From positions 5,533-69,532 of the forward strand of contig NZ_JNYD01000038.1 of assembly GCF_000717175.1 (NCBI RefSeq): a DNA stretch of 64,000 bases. Direction: 5' to 3'. The translations under genes were made by a program, and so were the position numbers. The notes under the pieces are model-generated. The model worked only from the letters and a program-made list of their open reading frames with translations. It was not told the origin of the DNA and ran no database searches. Position 1 is the first letter of the stretch, and every line of letters starts with the position of its first letter. Origin of the DNA: Pseudonocardia autotrophica. Its GTDB lineage: Bacteria; Actinomycetota; Actinomycetes; Mycobacteriales; Pseudonocardiaceae. Below are positions 34,300-42,455 of the stretch, piece after piece.

Positions 34300-35703
34300 T
34301 CAGCCGATGGTGATCGGCCCGAGGCCGGGCAGCAGCGGCGGCAGCGTGATCGGGGGCAGGACCCCGCCCCCGCCGCCGCTCGGTGCGTCGGACGAGCTCT
34401 GCTCCGTGCTGCTGGACTTCTCCGAGCCGCTCGTCGTGGTGCTCGTCGCACCCGCGTCGCCGGTGCCGGGCAGGACGCCGTCCGGCAGCAGCCCGTTCTC
34501 GGTCGCGCTCGGGTCGCCCGACGGCTGCGGGCCGGTGCTGTCCGACGGCGCGGCCGGGCTGGTGCGCGCGGACTGCGGGCTGCCGTTCGGGACCGGCTCG
34601 TCGACCGCGCCGCCGCCCTGGCCGGCGTTCGACGCGACCGGGACGCAGGGGCCGGTGGCCGGGATCGGGCCGAGGTCGTCGACGCCGTCGCTGACCTCGC
34701 TGCAGCCCATCCGGGCCTGCAGGGCCGCGGCCCGCTCGGACATGCGCTCCACCAGCCGCGCCGATCGGTCGGCGCCCGGGATCTCGCCGCCGGAGGTCCG
34801 CAGGGCCTCGATCGCCCGGGCCTGCTTCTGCGCCCAGGCGTCGAGGTCGCCGAGGCCGGTGTCGGTCGGCGGCTGGGCGCCGGACAGCATCATCCGCGAG
34901 CCCTCGCTGGCCGCGTCGTCGAACGCGGTGAGCGCGGACTCGTAGGTGTCGGCGGACGGCGCGCGGACGGCCTGCTGCAGTGCCCGCACCTCGTCCAGCC
35001 GGGTCGCGGCCAGGTCGAGGTGGCGCTGGGCCTTGGCCGCGTCGCCGAAGGTGAACGCGGTGCCGGTGGACTCGGTCGCGAGCTTGACCGCGTAGAGGCT
35101 GTCGCCCGGCAGCGCGTCGCGGCTCATCATCGCCGTGCCGCCGGTGAGGGCGACCAGTGCGAGCGCGGCGGCGCCGCCGACGAGGGCGACCCGCTTGCGC
35201 AGGCTCGGCCGCCGCCCGCCCGGGCCGCGGGACCCGCCGGCGCGGCCGGGGTTGTCCGGGTGGTCGGTGGGCAGCACGTGCCGCGGGCCCCGCCTCGACC
35301 GCCGGGGGCCGGCGCCCACCGCGGACGGGGCCGCCACGGTGCGCTCACCGGAGGAACCGGAGCGGGTCGCGCCCTCGGGGCCCTCCGGCCGCAGCGCGGC
35401 GGTGAGGTCGCTGGTCTGCTCCAGCGCGTCCGCCGGGACCGGGTCGATCCGGGTGGTCCGCTCCGTGGCGGACTCCTCCGGCGCGCCCCACTCCTTCTCC
35501 AGGGCGGCGAAGAAGTTCGAGCGCATGCGCTCGGCGGTCTCGTCGTCCGGGCTCAGGTCGGTACGGCTGCGATCGAGCGCGGCCGCGAGGGCCAGCTCGT
35601 GCTCAAGATCGTCGTCCGGCGCGAATCGGGGGTCGAGCTGTTCCTCGCCCCACCACTCGTCGTCCGAGCCCCATCGTCCCGCGGGCATGTTCGCCGTCCT
35701 CAC
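34300..35703 (-). CDS. rsbN: Membrane anti-sigma factor RsbN-like (DUF5667)
   Basis: 467 residues. The cytoplasmic N-terminal region (about 1-180) has an acidic start (GSDDEWWGEEQLDPRF) and an ADDLEHEL-like helix that could bind sigma; a transmembrane helix (RVALVGGAAALALVALTGGT) is at about 183-202; the outer part opens with the DUF5667 motif DALPGDSLYAVKLATES. The C-terminus is Ser/Thr/Pro/Gly-rich. In Streptomyces, RsbN lies next to bldN and holds sigma-BldN inactive. Starts are GTG 35703 or ATG 35688. A BldN-type promoter lies just upstream. Role is inferred from this pairing. Confidence 0.78.
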   Translation of the reverse strand: MRTANMPAGRWGSDDEWWGEEQLDPRFAPDDDLEHELALAAALDRSRTDLSPDDETAERMRSNFFAALEKEWGAPEESATERTTRIDPVPADALEQTSDLTAALRPEGPEGATRSGSSGERTVAAPSAVGAGPRRSRRGPRHVLPTDHPDNPGRAGGSRGPGGRRPSLRKRVALVGGAAALALVALTGGTAMMSRDALPGDSLYAVKLATESTGTAFTFGDAAKAQRHLDLAATRLDEVRALQQAVRAPSADTYESALTAFDDAASEGSRMMLSGAQPPTDTGLGDLDAWAQKQARAIEALRTSGGEIPGADRSARLVERMSERAAALQARMGCSEVSDGVDDLGPIPATGPCVPVASNAGQGGGAVDEPVPNGSPQSARTSPAAPSDSTGPQPSGDPSATENGLLPDGVLPGTGDAGATSTTTSGSEKSSSTEQSSSDAPSGGGGGVLPPITLPPLLPGLGPITIG

Positions 35704-35771
35704 TGCATCCCTGCACTGTTCGTCAGCGTCCGGCCCGATCGGGACCTCGCGCTCTGCCGACGTTCACCCAC

Positions 35772-35799
35772 ACAACGAGACGGGCGGTCGTCGGTTACG
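35772..35799 (-). promoter_or_regulatory. BldN-type promoter upstream of rsbN
   Basis: On the minus strand, CGTAAC (35799-35794), 16 nt, then CGTTGT (35777-35772). The published sigma-BldN consensus in Streptomyces, as I recall it, is CGTAAC-N16-CGTTGA; the match is 11 of 12 with exact spacing. The predicted start is near 35765, about 62-77 nt before the rsbN start codon. Confidence 0.7.
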
Positions 35800-35881
35800 G
35801 CACAAGGACCGTTCACCGCTTGGTGTGGCTCACTCGTCGCATCCGTAACGACAAGCATGTAGTTCGCGATATAGGCGCCGC

Positions 35882-36805
35882 TCACCGCAACCCCTCGGGG
35901 AGGAGCTGCGCCAGGCGGCGGACGGCGCGGTGCTGCAGCGCCTTCACGGCCCCCTCGGCCCGGTTCATCCGCTGCGCGGTCTCGGCGACCGACAGCCCCT
36001 GCAGGAACCGCATGCGGATGCAGTCCTGCTGGTCGGGGTTGAGCTTCTCGATCGCCTTGAGCAGCTCGGAGTTCGTGGCGTTCTCGATGACCTGCTGCTC
36101 CGGCCCGTGCGTGCTGGGGGAGTGCTCGACCATGTCGGCGGTCGTCGACTCGAGCCGGTACCGGCTGGACTTGACGTGGTCGAAGATCAGGTTGCGCGCG
36201 ATCGTGACGAACCAGGCGCCGATGTCCCGGCCCTGGTAGCTCACCGAGCCGATCCGGCGCAGCGCGCGCAGGAACGTCTCCTGGGTGAGGTCCTCGGCCA
36301 GCGTGCGGTCGCCGAGCCGGAACAGCACGTACCGGAAGACGACCTCGTGGTAGCGCGCGTACAGCTCCTTGAAGGCGTTCTGGTCGCCGGCCTGGCAGGC
36401 CTTGACCAGGGTCCAGGAGCCGCCGCCGTCCGGCTCGGCGTCCGGGCGCGGCTCGGCCGCCTCCGGCGCGGGCTCGGCCGGGCGCGGCGGCGGGCCCACG
36501 GGGGGACCCGACGGCGGTGGTCCCGCCGGCGGCGGGACGGCGTGGGGACGGGCGACGGGGGGAGCTGTCACGGGCGCCTGCTGTCGGGTCGGCCGGCCGT
36601 CCGGGGTCCGGCCGTCGGCCGGGGCGGTCGGGTCGGGCGCGGACGGGGGAGCGGCGGGTGCCGGGCGGTGGGTCGTGGAGCCGACGGACCGGGCCTGCCG
36701 GGGCAGGTCCGACCAGGAGGAGGGGGCCGGGTCCGCACCGGTCGGGTGCGAGGGCCCGAACCGCTCCGTGGGGAGCAGCCCGTCGGGACGCATCGAGGAG
36801 GTCAT
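35882..36805 (-). CDS. bldN: ECF-type sigma factor BldN
   Basis: 307 residues from ATG 36805. A Pro/Gly/Ala-rich N-terminal extension of about 125 residues precedes sigma region 2 (ACQAGDQNAFKELYARYHEV, EDLTQETFLRALRRIGSV, GAWFVTIARNLIFDHVKSSR) and region 4 (LNPDQQDCIRMRFLQGLSVA followed by ETAQRMNRAEGAVKALQHRA). The extended N-terminus and these motifs match Streptomyces BldN, which is made as a pro-protein and controls aerial development. Here too the haem/rex genes lie nearby. A longer frame to 37018 is available, but the ATG 36805 start is more natural. A TAGAGT at 36943-36948 (minus) is a candidate -10. Confidence 0.88.
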   Translation of the reverse strand: MTSSMRPDGLLPTERFGPSHPTGADPAPSSWSDLPRQARSVGSTTHRPAPAAPPSAPDPTAPADGRTPDGRPTRQQAPVTAPPVARPHAVPPPAGPPPSGPPVGPPPRPAEPAPEAAEPRPDAEPDGGGSWTLVKACQAGDQNAFKELYARYHEVVFRYVLFRLGDRTLAEDLTQETFLRALRRIGSVSYQGRDIGAWFVTIARNLIFDHVKSSRYRLESTTADMVEHSPSTHGPEQQVIENATNSELLKAIEKLNPDQQDCIRMRFLQGLSVAETAQRMNRAEGAVKALQHRAVRRLAQLLPEGLR

Positions 36806-37165
36806 GAAGCCCGGTGCACCCGGTGTCGGACAGGGCAGCGCGGGAGGACCCGCGGTGCGCTGGCAACAGGCTGCATGCCACTCCCTTGGGTGAGAACTCG
36901 TGCCGAACCCGGCGGTCCGGCGTTGGCAGGTTGTGGGGGCGGACTCTAGGGCAGCCGCTCGGCGCCCAGACGGGTGCCACCGCTCGCCGAATGCCTTATC
37001 CGGTGAGCGGACGGTCACGCGCGGTCAACGTGGTCGTGGCGCAGCGTGTTCGGTCGACGCGCCGCGTGACGGCGTGTCGACCTGCCGCCGGGCGCACGGG
37101 GGTTGCGCTCGGCCGGACTTCACGTCATGCGCGAGGGCGGCCGCGCCGTCTGCCAGACTCGGCGC
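36806..37165. other. Intergenic region between divergent bldN and acyl-CoA synthetase genes
   Basis: 360 bp without a gene. The minus strand carries TAGAGT (36948-36943), a possible bldN -10 with a leader of about 130 nt. The plus strand carries CAGACT (37154-37159), the candidate -10 of the synthetase. No strong hairpin or repeat was seen. Short open frames here have no start or codon pattern of note. Confidence 0.5.
37154..37159 (+). promoter_or_regulatory. Candidate -10 (CAGACT) of the acyl-CoA synthetase gene
   Basis: CAGACT ends 6 nt before the GTG at 37166, which supports that start and a leaderless mRNA. Confidence 0.4.
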
Positions 37166-38740
37166 GTGCAGCCTTCCACCACCCGGGGCCCCGGCCCCGG
37201 GCCCGACGTCGAGCACCTGGGTGAGCTGGTCCGGCGGGCGGCGCGCCGCGAGCCCGGCCAGCCCGCGGTCGTCGACGTCACCGCCGGGCGCACGCTGACC
37301 TGGGCGGAGCTCGACGCCGCCGCCGACGCGGAGGCCGCGCGGCTCGCCGCCGCCGGGATCGGCCCCGGGGACCGGGTCGTGCTCGTGCTGCCCAACGGTG
37401 CCGGCTTCTGCGTCGCCCTGTTCGGCGTGCTGCGTGCCGGGGCGATCGCCGTCCCCGTCGGCCAGCGGTCGGTGGCCCGCGAGGTCGCCGTGGTCCTCGA
37501 CGACGCCCGGCCCGCCGCCGTCGTCGCCGACGCGGGGGTCGCGGCCGACGTCGCCCGGGAGGCCGGCGTGCCGGTGCTCGCGCCGCCGCCCGCCGAGCCG
37601 GAGGCGCCCGGCGCCCCGGTGCCCGAGGCGCCGGGCGGCGAGGCGATCGCGCTCCTCATCTACACGTCCGGCACCACCGGCCGCCCGCGCGGCGTGCAGC
37701 TGTCGCACCGCGCGCTGCTGGCCAACCGGGCGCAGACCGCCGCGCTGCGACCCGCGCCCGTCACCCCGGCCGACCGGGTCCTGCTGGCGCTGCCGCTCTT
37801 CCACAGCTTCGGCCTGGCCGCCGGCCTCCTGCAGGTCTGCTGGGCCGGCGCGACCGCCGTGCTCACCGAGCGGTTCGACGCCGCCGCCACCCCGCGGATC
37901 CTGCGCGACCACCGGGTCAGCGCGGTGGCCGGCGTCCCGTCGCTCTACCGCGCCCTGCTCGACGTCCCGGCCGAGGACCTGCGTTCCGCGCTCGAGGGGG
38001 TGCGCATCTGCACCTCCGGCGGCGCCCCGCTGCCGCCGGCCTGGCTCACCGCCTTCCGCGAGGCCACCGGGACGGAGGTGCTCGAGGGCTACGGGCTGTC
38101 CGAGGCCGGCCCGGTCGTCACCTGCAACATCCCGGGGCACAGCAAGCCGGGGTCGGTCGGCAGGCCGATCCCGGGCGTCGAGCTGCGCCTGGTCGACGCC
38201 GAGGGCGAGCCGCTCGCCGGGCGCGCCGCCGAGGAGGGCGAGGAGGGCGACACCGCGGACGTCTTCTCCGACCCGGAGGAGGACACCGGGCTGGTCGCGC
38301 TGCGCGGCCCCAACCTCTTCTCCGGCTACTGGCCGGACGGCGCGGGCGGGCCCGACGCGGAGGGCTGGTTCCGGACCGCGGACGTCGGCTACCTCGACGC
38401 GGACGGGGACCTGCACCTCGTGGACCGGTCGACGGACCTCATCATCGTCAACGGGTTCAACGTCTACCCCCGCGAGGTCGAGGAGGTCCTCGCCGGGATG
38501 GACGAGGTGGCCGAGGTCGCGGTCGTCGGCGTGCCGGACGATCGGACGGGCGCCGCCGTCAAGGCCGTGATCGTGCCCGCGCCGGGCACGAGCCCGGACG
38601 AGGAGTCCGTCCGGGAGTACTGCGCGACCCGGCTGGCCCGCTTCAAGCGGCCCACCGTGATCGCGTTCGTCGACGAGCTGCCGCGCACGCCGACGGGCAA
38701 GATCGCCCGGCGGGTGCTGGCGGGGACGGGGACGGCATGA
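37166..38740 (+). CDS. AMP-forming acyl-CoA synthetase (ANL superfamily)
   Basis: 524 residues from GTG 37166. The enzyme activates a carboxylic acid to acyl-AMP and then acyl-CoA. Core motifs are visible: the P-loop LIYTSGTTGRPRGVQLSHRA, the substrate-pocket LPLFHSFGLAAG, STSGGAP-like TSGGAPLPPAW, YGLSEAGPVV, WFRTADVGYLD (adenine-binding Asp) and the catalytic Lys in PRTPTGKIARRVL. Length is normal for fatty acid-CoA ligases. The substrate is unknown. The downstream glutaredoxin gene overlaps by four bases (ATGA). Confidence 0.87.
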   Translation: MQPSTTRGPGPGPDVEHLGELVRRAARREPGQPAVVDVTAGRTLTWAELDAAADAEAARLAAAGIGPGDRVVLVLPNGAGFCVALFGVLRAGAIAVPVGQRSVAREVAVVLDDARPAAVVADAGVAADVAREAGVPVLAPPPAEPEAPGAPVPEAPGGEAIALLIYTSGTTGRPRGVQLSHRALLANRAQTAALRPAPVTPADRVLLALPLFHSFGLAAGLLQVCWAGATAVLTERFDAAATPRILRDHRVSAVAGVPSLYRALLDVPAEDLRSALEGVRICTSGGAPLPPAWLTAFREATGTEVLEGYGLSEAGPVVTCNIPGHSKPGSVGRPIPGVELRLVDAEGEPLAGRAAEEGEEGDTADVFSDPEEDTGLVALRGPNLFSGYWPDGAGGPDAEGWFRTADVGYLDADGDLHLVDRSTDLIIVNGFNVYPREVEEVLAGMDEVAEVAVVGVPDDRTGAAVKAVIVPAPGTSPDEESVREYCATRLARFKRPTVIAFVDELPRTPTGKIARRVLAGTGTA

Positions 38741-38976
38741 GCCGGACGGTCACCGTGCTGAGCAGGGCGAACTGCCACCTGTGCGAGGTCGCCGAGGCGG
38801 ACGTCGCGCGGATCTGCGGCGAGCTGGGCGTGGAGTGGCGCACCGAGGACGTCGACGCCGACCCGGAGCTGCGCGCCGAGTACGGCGACATGGTCCCGGT
38901 GATCCTCATCGACGGGAAGCAGCACGGCTACTACCGGGTGGAGGAGGAGCGGTTCCGCACCGCCCTCACCCGCTGA
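38737..38976 (+). CDS. Glutaredoxin family protein
   Basis: 79 residues with the thioredoxin-fold start VTVLSRANCHLCEVAEADV, giving a C13-H-L-C16 redox motif, and a cis-Pro in MVPVILIDG. Such small proteins are DUF836 glutaredoxin-like and occupy the Rv0508 place next to the haem genes; Streptomyces has a similar gene near rex. The exact electron donor, possibly mycoredoxin-like, is unknown. The ATG overlaps the synthetase stop. Confidence 0.85.
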   Translation: MSRTVTVLSRANCHLCEVAEADVARICGELGVEWRTEDVDADPELRAEYGDMVPVILIDGKQHGYYRVEEERFRTALTR

Positions 38977-39016
38977 CCGCACCGGGCCGAACCTCCACCC
39001 GCCCCGGGGGCGAACC

Positions 39017-40594
39017 ATGGACGTGAGCCACACCCTCGCCCGTCCCGCCGCCCCGGTCCTGTCGCGTCCCGTCGCCGCCGCGGTCGCGGTGCTCGCCGTG
39101 GGCGCGGCGCTCGGGGTGGGCCAGCTCGCCGCCGGGCTGCTGTCGCCCACGTCGTCGCCCTATCTCGCGGTCGGGGACGCGGTGGTCCGCCTGGCGCCGC
39201 CGCCGGTCGTCGAGTTCGCGAAGTCGGCCTTCGGCACCGCGGACAAGCCGGTGCTGCTCGCCGGGATGGCCGTGGTGCTGCTGCTGGTCGCGGTGGCCGC
39301 CGGGCTCGCGTCGCGCCGCTCGTCGGTGCCGGCGCAGGTCGTGATCGGGGTGCTCGGGCTGGCGGGGATCGTCGCCGTCGTCCTCGGTCCGGCGTTCGCG
39401 CCGGCGGACCTGGTCGCGCCGCTCGCCGCGGCCGCGGCGGGCCTGTGGGTGGTGCGCACGCTGCACCGGCTCGCCCTCGCCGCGGCGGTGGCCCCCGCGG
39501 CGCCGGGCGTGCGCGGGCTCCCGCGGCGGACGGTGCTGATCGGGGCCTCGGCCGCGGTCGGGGTCGGTGCGCTGGCGGCCGGCGGGGTGGGCGTGGCCCT
39601 CGGGCGCGGGACCGTCGACTCGCGGACCCGGCTCACCCAGCGGCTCGCCGCCGCGACCGTCGTCCGCGAGGCCCCGCTGCCGCCCGGCACGGACTTCGCC
39701 GCCGAGCTGGGCACCACGCGGTTCGTCACGCCGAACCCGGAGTTCTACCGGATCGACACGGCCCTGCGGGTGCCGCAGCTGCGCGCCGAGGACTGGAGCC
39801 TCCGCGTGCACGGCCGCGTCGCGCGGGAGCTCACGCTGACCGTCGACGACCTGTTCGCCCGCCCGCTCGTCGAGCGGACGATCACGATGACCTGCGTGTC
39901 CAACGAGGTCGGCGGCGACCTCGTCTCGACGGCCCGGTTCGTCGGCGTCGAGCTCGCGGACGTGCTCCGCGAGGCGGGCCCGCTGCCCGGCGCCGACCAG
40001 ATCCTCTCCACCAGCACGGACGGCTGGACGGCCGGCACCCCGACCGGCGTGGTCCTCGAGCCGGGGCGCGGGGCGCTGCTGGCGCTGGGGATGAACGGCG
40101 AGGCGCTGCCCGCCGAGCACGGCTTCCCGGTGCGGATGGTCGTGCCCGGGCTGTACGGCTACGTCTCGGCCACCAAGTGGGTCACCGACCTCGAGCTGAC
40201 CTCGTTCGCCGACCGCGGCTCCTACTGGGTGCGGCGCGGCTGGGGCGAGCGCGGGCCGATCAAGACGGAGTGCCGCATCGACCTGCCCCGCGGGTTCTCG
40301 CAGGTGCCGGCCGGACGGGTGACCGTCGCCGGCATCGCCTGGTCCCAGCCGCGCGGCATCTCGCGGGTCGAGATCAGCGTCGACGGCGGCCCGTGGACCG
40401 AGGCGCAGCTGGCCGCGGAGGTCGGCGGGAACACCTGGCGGATGTGGCGCGGCACGGTCGAGGTGGGTCCGGGCAGCCACACCGTCCGCGCCCGGGCCAC
40501 GGACGGCCTGGGCGACCTGCAGACCGAGCAGCGCGCCGACGTGCTGCCCGACGGGGCGACGGGCTGGCCGGCGATGATCTTCTCCGCGGCCTGA
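39017..40594 (+). CDS. Membrane-anchored molybdopterin oxidoreductase (sulfite oxidase fold)
   Basis: 525 residues. Four or five hydrophobic segments lie in the first 190 residues (for example VAAAVAVLAVGAALGVGQLA and KPVLLAGMAVVLLLVAVAAG). The rest is a SUOX-type molybdopterin domain: TPNPEFYRIDTALRVPQL, LTLTVDDLFAR, the molybdenum-ligand Cys in TMTCVSNEVGG, VRMVVPGLYGYVSATKWV and a Mo-Co dimerisation domain with VTVAGIAWSQPRGISRVEIS. The family includes YedY-like and sulfite oxidase-like enzymes, and these membrane forms are of unknown substrate. It is followed by the fasciclin lipoprotein. Confidence 0.83.
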   Translation: MDVSHTLARPAAPVLSRPVAAAVAVLAVGAALGVGQLAAGLLSPTSSPYLAVGDAVVRLAPPPVVEFAKSAFGTADKPVLLAGMAVVLLLVAVAAGLASRRSSVPAQVVIGVLGLAGIVAVVLGPAFAPADLVAPLAAAAAGLWVVRTLHRLALAAAVAPAAPGVRGLPRRTVLIGASAAVGVGALAAGGVGVALGRGTVDSRTRLTQRLAAATVVREAPLPPGTDFAAELGTTRFVTPNPEFYRIDTALRVPQLRAEDWSLRVHGRVARELTLTVDDLFARPLVERTITMTCVSNEVGGDLVSTARFVGVELADVLREAGPLPGADQILSTSTDGWTAGTPTGVVLEPGRGALLALGMNGEALPAEHGFPVRMVVPGLYGYVSATKWVTDLELTSFADRGSYWVRRGWGERGPIKTECRIDLPRGFSQVPAGRVTVAGIAWSQPRGISRVEISVDGGPWTEAQLAAEVGGNTWRMWRGTVEVGPGSHTVRARATDGLGDLQTEQRADVLPDGATGWPAMIFSAA

Positions 40595-40687
40595 CCGGGC
40601 GGCCGAGACCTGATCGTGATCGCGCCGGGCGGGCGTGCCGGCGGCGGACACGTTAGGCATGGGCAGACCCCGGGAAGGAGAGATGTC

Positions 40688-41359
40688 GTGCGCAGCATCC
40701 AGCGTCTGGTCACCCTCGGAGCGGTCGCCGCCGCCGTCGTCGTGCTGGGGGCGTGTTCCGCGCCCGCCCAGGAACCGTCCACCGCGACGGACGTGCCGCC
40801 CGTGCCCACCGTCGCCGCGAAGGGTCCGCTGACCCCGACGCCGGGCCCGGGCAGCACGAACGCCCTGGAGGTCTTCGGCCCGGGCTGCGCCTCGCTGCCC
40901 ACCGGCGACGACCCCGGCTCCCTGTCCAGCATGTCGCTGGCCCCGGTCGCGGCCGCCGTCGAGACGAACCCGCAGCTCACCACGCTGACCGCGCTGATCG
41001 GCCGGGCGAACCTCACCGAGGCGCTCAACGCCGCGCCCGGCGTCACGCTCTTCGCCCCGACGAACGAGGCCTTCGCCAAGCTCTCCCCGGAGCAGCTCGC
41101 GGCCCTGCAGGCCGACCCGGCCCGGCTCGCCGGGCTGGTGCAGTACCACGTGTCCGGCACCCGGCAGAGCGCCGAGGAGCTGCGGGCCGCCGGTACCTCG
41201 ACCGAGCTCGCGGGCGGCACGGTGCGGATCGGCGGTACGGGCGAGGAGATGACCGTCGCGGGCGGCTCCGGCACCCCCGCGAACGTCCTCTGCGGGAACA
41301 TCCCGACCGGGAACGGGACGGTCTTCATGATCGACTCGGTGCTCCTGCCGCAGGCCTGA
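40688..41359 (+). CDS. Fasciclin-domain lipoprotein
   Basis: 223 residues from GTG 40688, preceded by GGAAGGAGAG. An N-terminal signal with lipobox LGAC (about residues 18-21) gives a lipid-anchored extracellular protein. The fasciclin (FAS1) domain covers about 95-220, with NPQLTTLTALIGRANLTEAL, APGVTLFAPTNEAFAKL, YHVSGT and NGTVFMIDSVLLP. It resembles MPT70/MPT83 of mycobacteria. An FAS1 lipoprotein beside a sulfite oxidase-like membrane protein is a recurring actinobacterial pairing; a joint role is inferred. An upstream in-frame start at 40616 is less likely. Confidence 0.85.
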   Translation: MRSIQRLVTLGAVAAAVVVLGACSAPAQEPSTATDVPPVPTVAAKGPLTPTPGPGSTNALEVFGPGCASLPTGDDPGSLSSMSLAPVAAAVETNPQLTTLTALIGRANLTEALNAAPGVTLFAPTNEAFAKLSPEQLAALQADPARLAGLVQYHVSGTRQSAEELRAAGTSTELAGGTVRIGGTGEEMTVAGGSGTPANVLCGNIPTGNGTVFMIDSVLLPQA

Positions 41360-41400
41360 CCCGGCACCCGGGGCGCACCCCGGACCGTCACCGCCCCGGG

Positions 41401-41416
41401 CGTGTCGTACGACACG
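41401..41416. repeat. Perfect 16-bp palindrome CGTGTCGTACGACACG
   Basis: The two 8-bp halves are exactly complementary with no loop spacer, 40 bp after the fasciclin stop. A regulator site is more likely than a terminator, because there is no loop. Confidence 0.7.
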
Positions 41417-41515
41417 TGCGGGGCGGTCCGGCGCGGTGAACGGCCGGTACCGGACGACCACCGGTCCGCGCGCGCCGGGCGCGCCCGGAGCACGTCCGGG
41501 ACCAAGATCGCAACT

Positions 41516-41544
41516 TTGTGCACGCCTTCACGAGCGACTACCGT
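41516..41544 (+). promoter_or_regulatory. rex-hemACD promoter with overlapping Rex operator
   Basis: TTGTGCACGCCTTCACGA (41516-41533) matches the Rex operator TTGTGAANNNNTTCACAA at all but two of the 14 fixed positions. The same bases give a -35 (TTGTGC, 41516-41521), followed after 17 nt by a -10 (TACCGT, 41539-41544). Rex binding would therefore block the polymerase. Confidence 0.75.
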
Positions 41545-41669
41545 GGACGGGCGTCGCCACCGAACGACCCGACCGGCTCCAGTCCGGGCGGGCAGCCCCG
41601 GTCGCGCAGGCCGCCGCCGTCCCGGCCGCGGCCCCATCAGGACGAGCACGACGCCCGAGGAGCCGCCGC

Positions 41670-42455
41670 GTGACGTTGCCGCCGCAGGCCGACTCCTCGA
41701 CCGCCGAGACCCCCGACACCCCCGAGAACTCCTCCGGCCGCGCCCTCAAGGCCATCCCGGAGGCGACGGTCACCCGGCTCGCGGTGTACCTGCGGGTGCT
41801 CGGCCAGCTCGCCGAGGGCGGCGCCGAGACCGTCTCCAGCGAGGAGCTCGCGTCCGTCGCCGGCGTCAACTCCGCGAAGCTGCGTAAGGACCTCAGCCAC
41901 ATCGGCAGCTACGGCATCCGCGGCGTGGGGTACGACGTGGCCTCGCTGCAGCACGAGCTCGAGCGGGTGCTCGGGCTCGACCACCCGCAGGCCGTGGCGC
42001 TCGTCGGCGTCGGCAACCTCGGCCACGCGCTGGCGGGGTACGGCGGCTTCGGCGGCCGCGGCTTCCCCGTGACCGCGCTGTTCGACGTCGACCCCGACCT
42101 CGTCGGGATCAAGATCAACGGGATCGTCGTGAAGCACGTGCGCGACATCCCCACGGAGTGCCCCGCCGCGGGCGTCACGATCGGCATGATCGCGACCCCG
42201 GCGCAGGCCGCGCAGAGCGTGTGCGACCAGCTGGTCGCGGCGGGCGTGCGCTCCATCCTCAACTTCGCCCCCACGGTCCTGCAGGTCCCCGAGGAGGTCG
42301 AGGTCCGCAAGGTGGACCTCGCCGTCGAGCTGCAGGTGCTGGCCTTCCACGTCGCGGGACGTGGGAACGCCGCCGCCGGGGGTATCAGCACAGACGTCCC
42401 GGCCGTCGCCCGGGTCGTGAACGGTCGCAACGGATCGGCGGTGCCGCTCTCATGA
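41670..42455 (+). CDS. rex: Redox-sensing transcriptional repressor Rex
   Basis: 261 residues. The winged-helix N-terminus has [40 protein letters not shown] and [11 protein letters not shown]; the Rossmann domain has [18 protein letters not shown] and FDVDPDLVG, which bind NADH/NAD+. Rex leaves its operator when NADH rises. It begins the rex-hemACD operon, as in Streptomyces. GAGGAG lies 7 nt before the GTG at 41670; an ORF reaching to 41436 lacks such a site and would cover the promoter. Its stop overlaps the hemA ATG. Confidence 0.95.
   Translation: MTLPPQADSSTAETPDTPENSSGRALKAIPEATVTRLAVYLRVLGQLAEGGAETVSSEELASVAGVNSAKLRKDLSHIGSYGIRGVGYDVASLQHELERVLGLDHPQAVALVGVGNLGHALAGYGGFGGRGFPVTALFDVDPDLVGIKINGIVVKHVRDIPTECPAAGVTIGMIATPAQAAQSVCDQLVAAGVRSILNFAPTVLQVPEEVEVRKVDLAVELQVLAFHVAGRGNAAAGGISTDVPAVARVVNGRNGSAVPLS

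Larger units (their letters stand above)
41360..41669. other. Intergenic region upstream of rex
   Basis: 310 bp without a gene. It holds a perfect 16-bp palindrome (41401-41416) shortly after the fasciclin stop and the Rex operator/promoter (41516-41544). The rex leader is then about 120 nt and has no recognised riboswitch. Confidence 0.6.
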
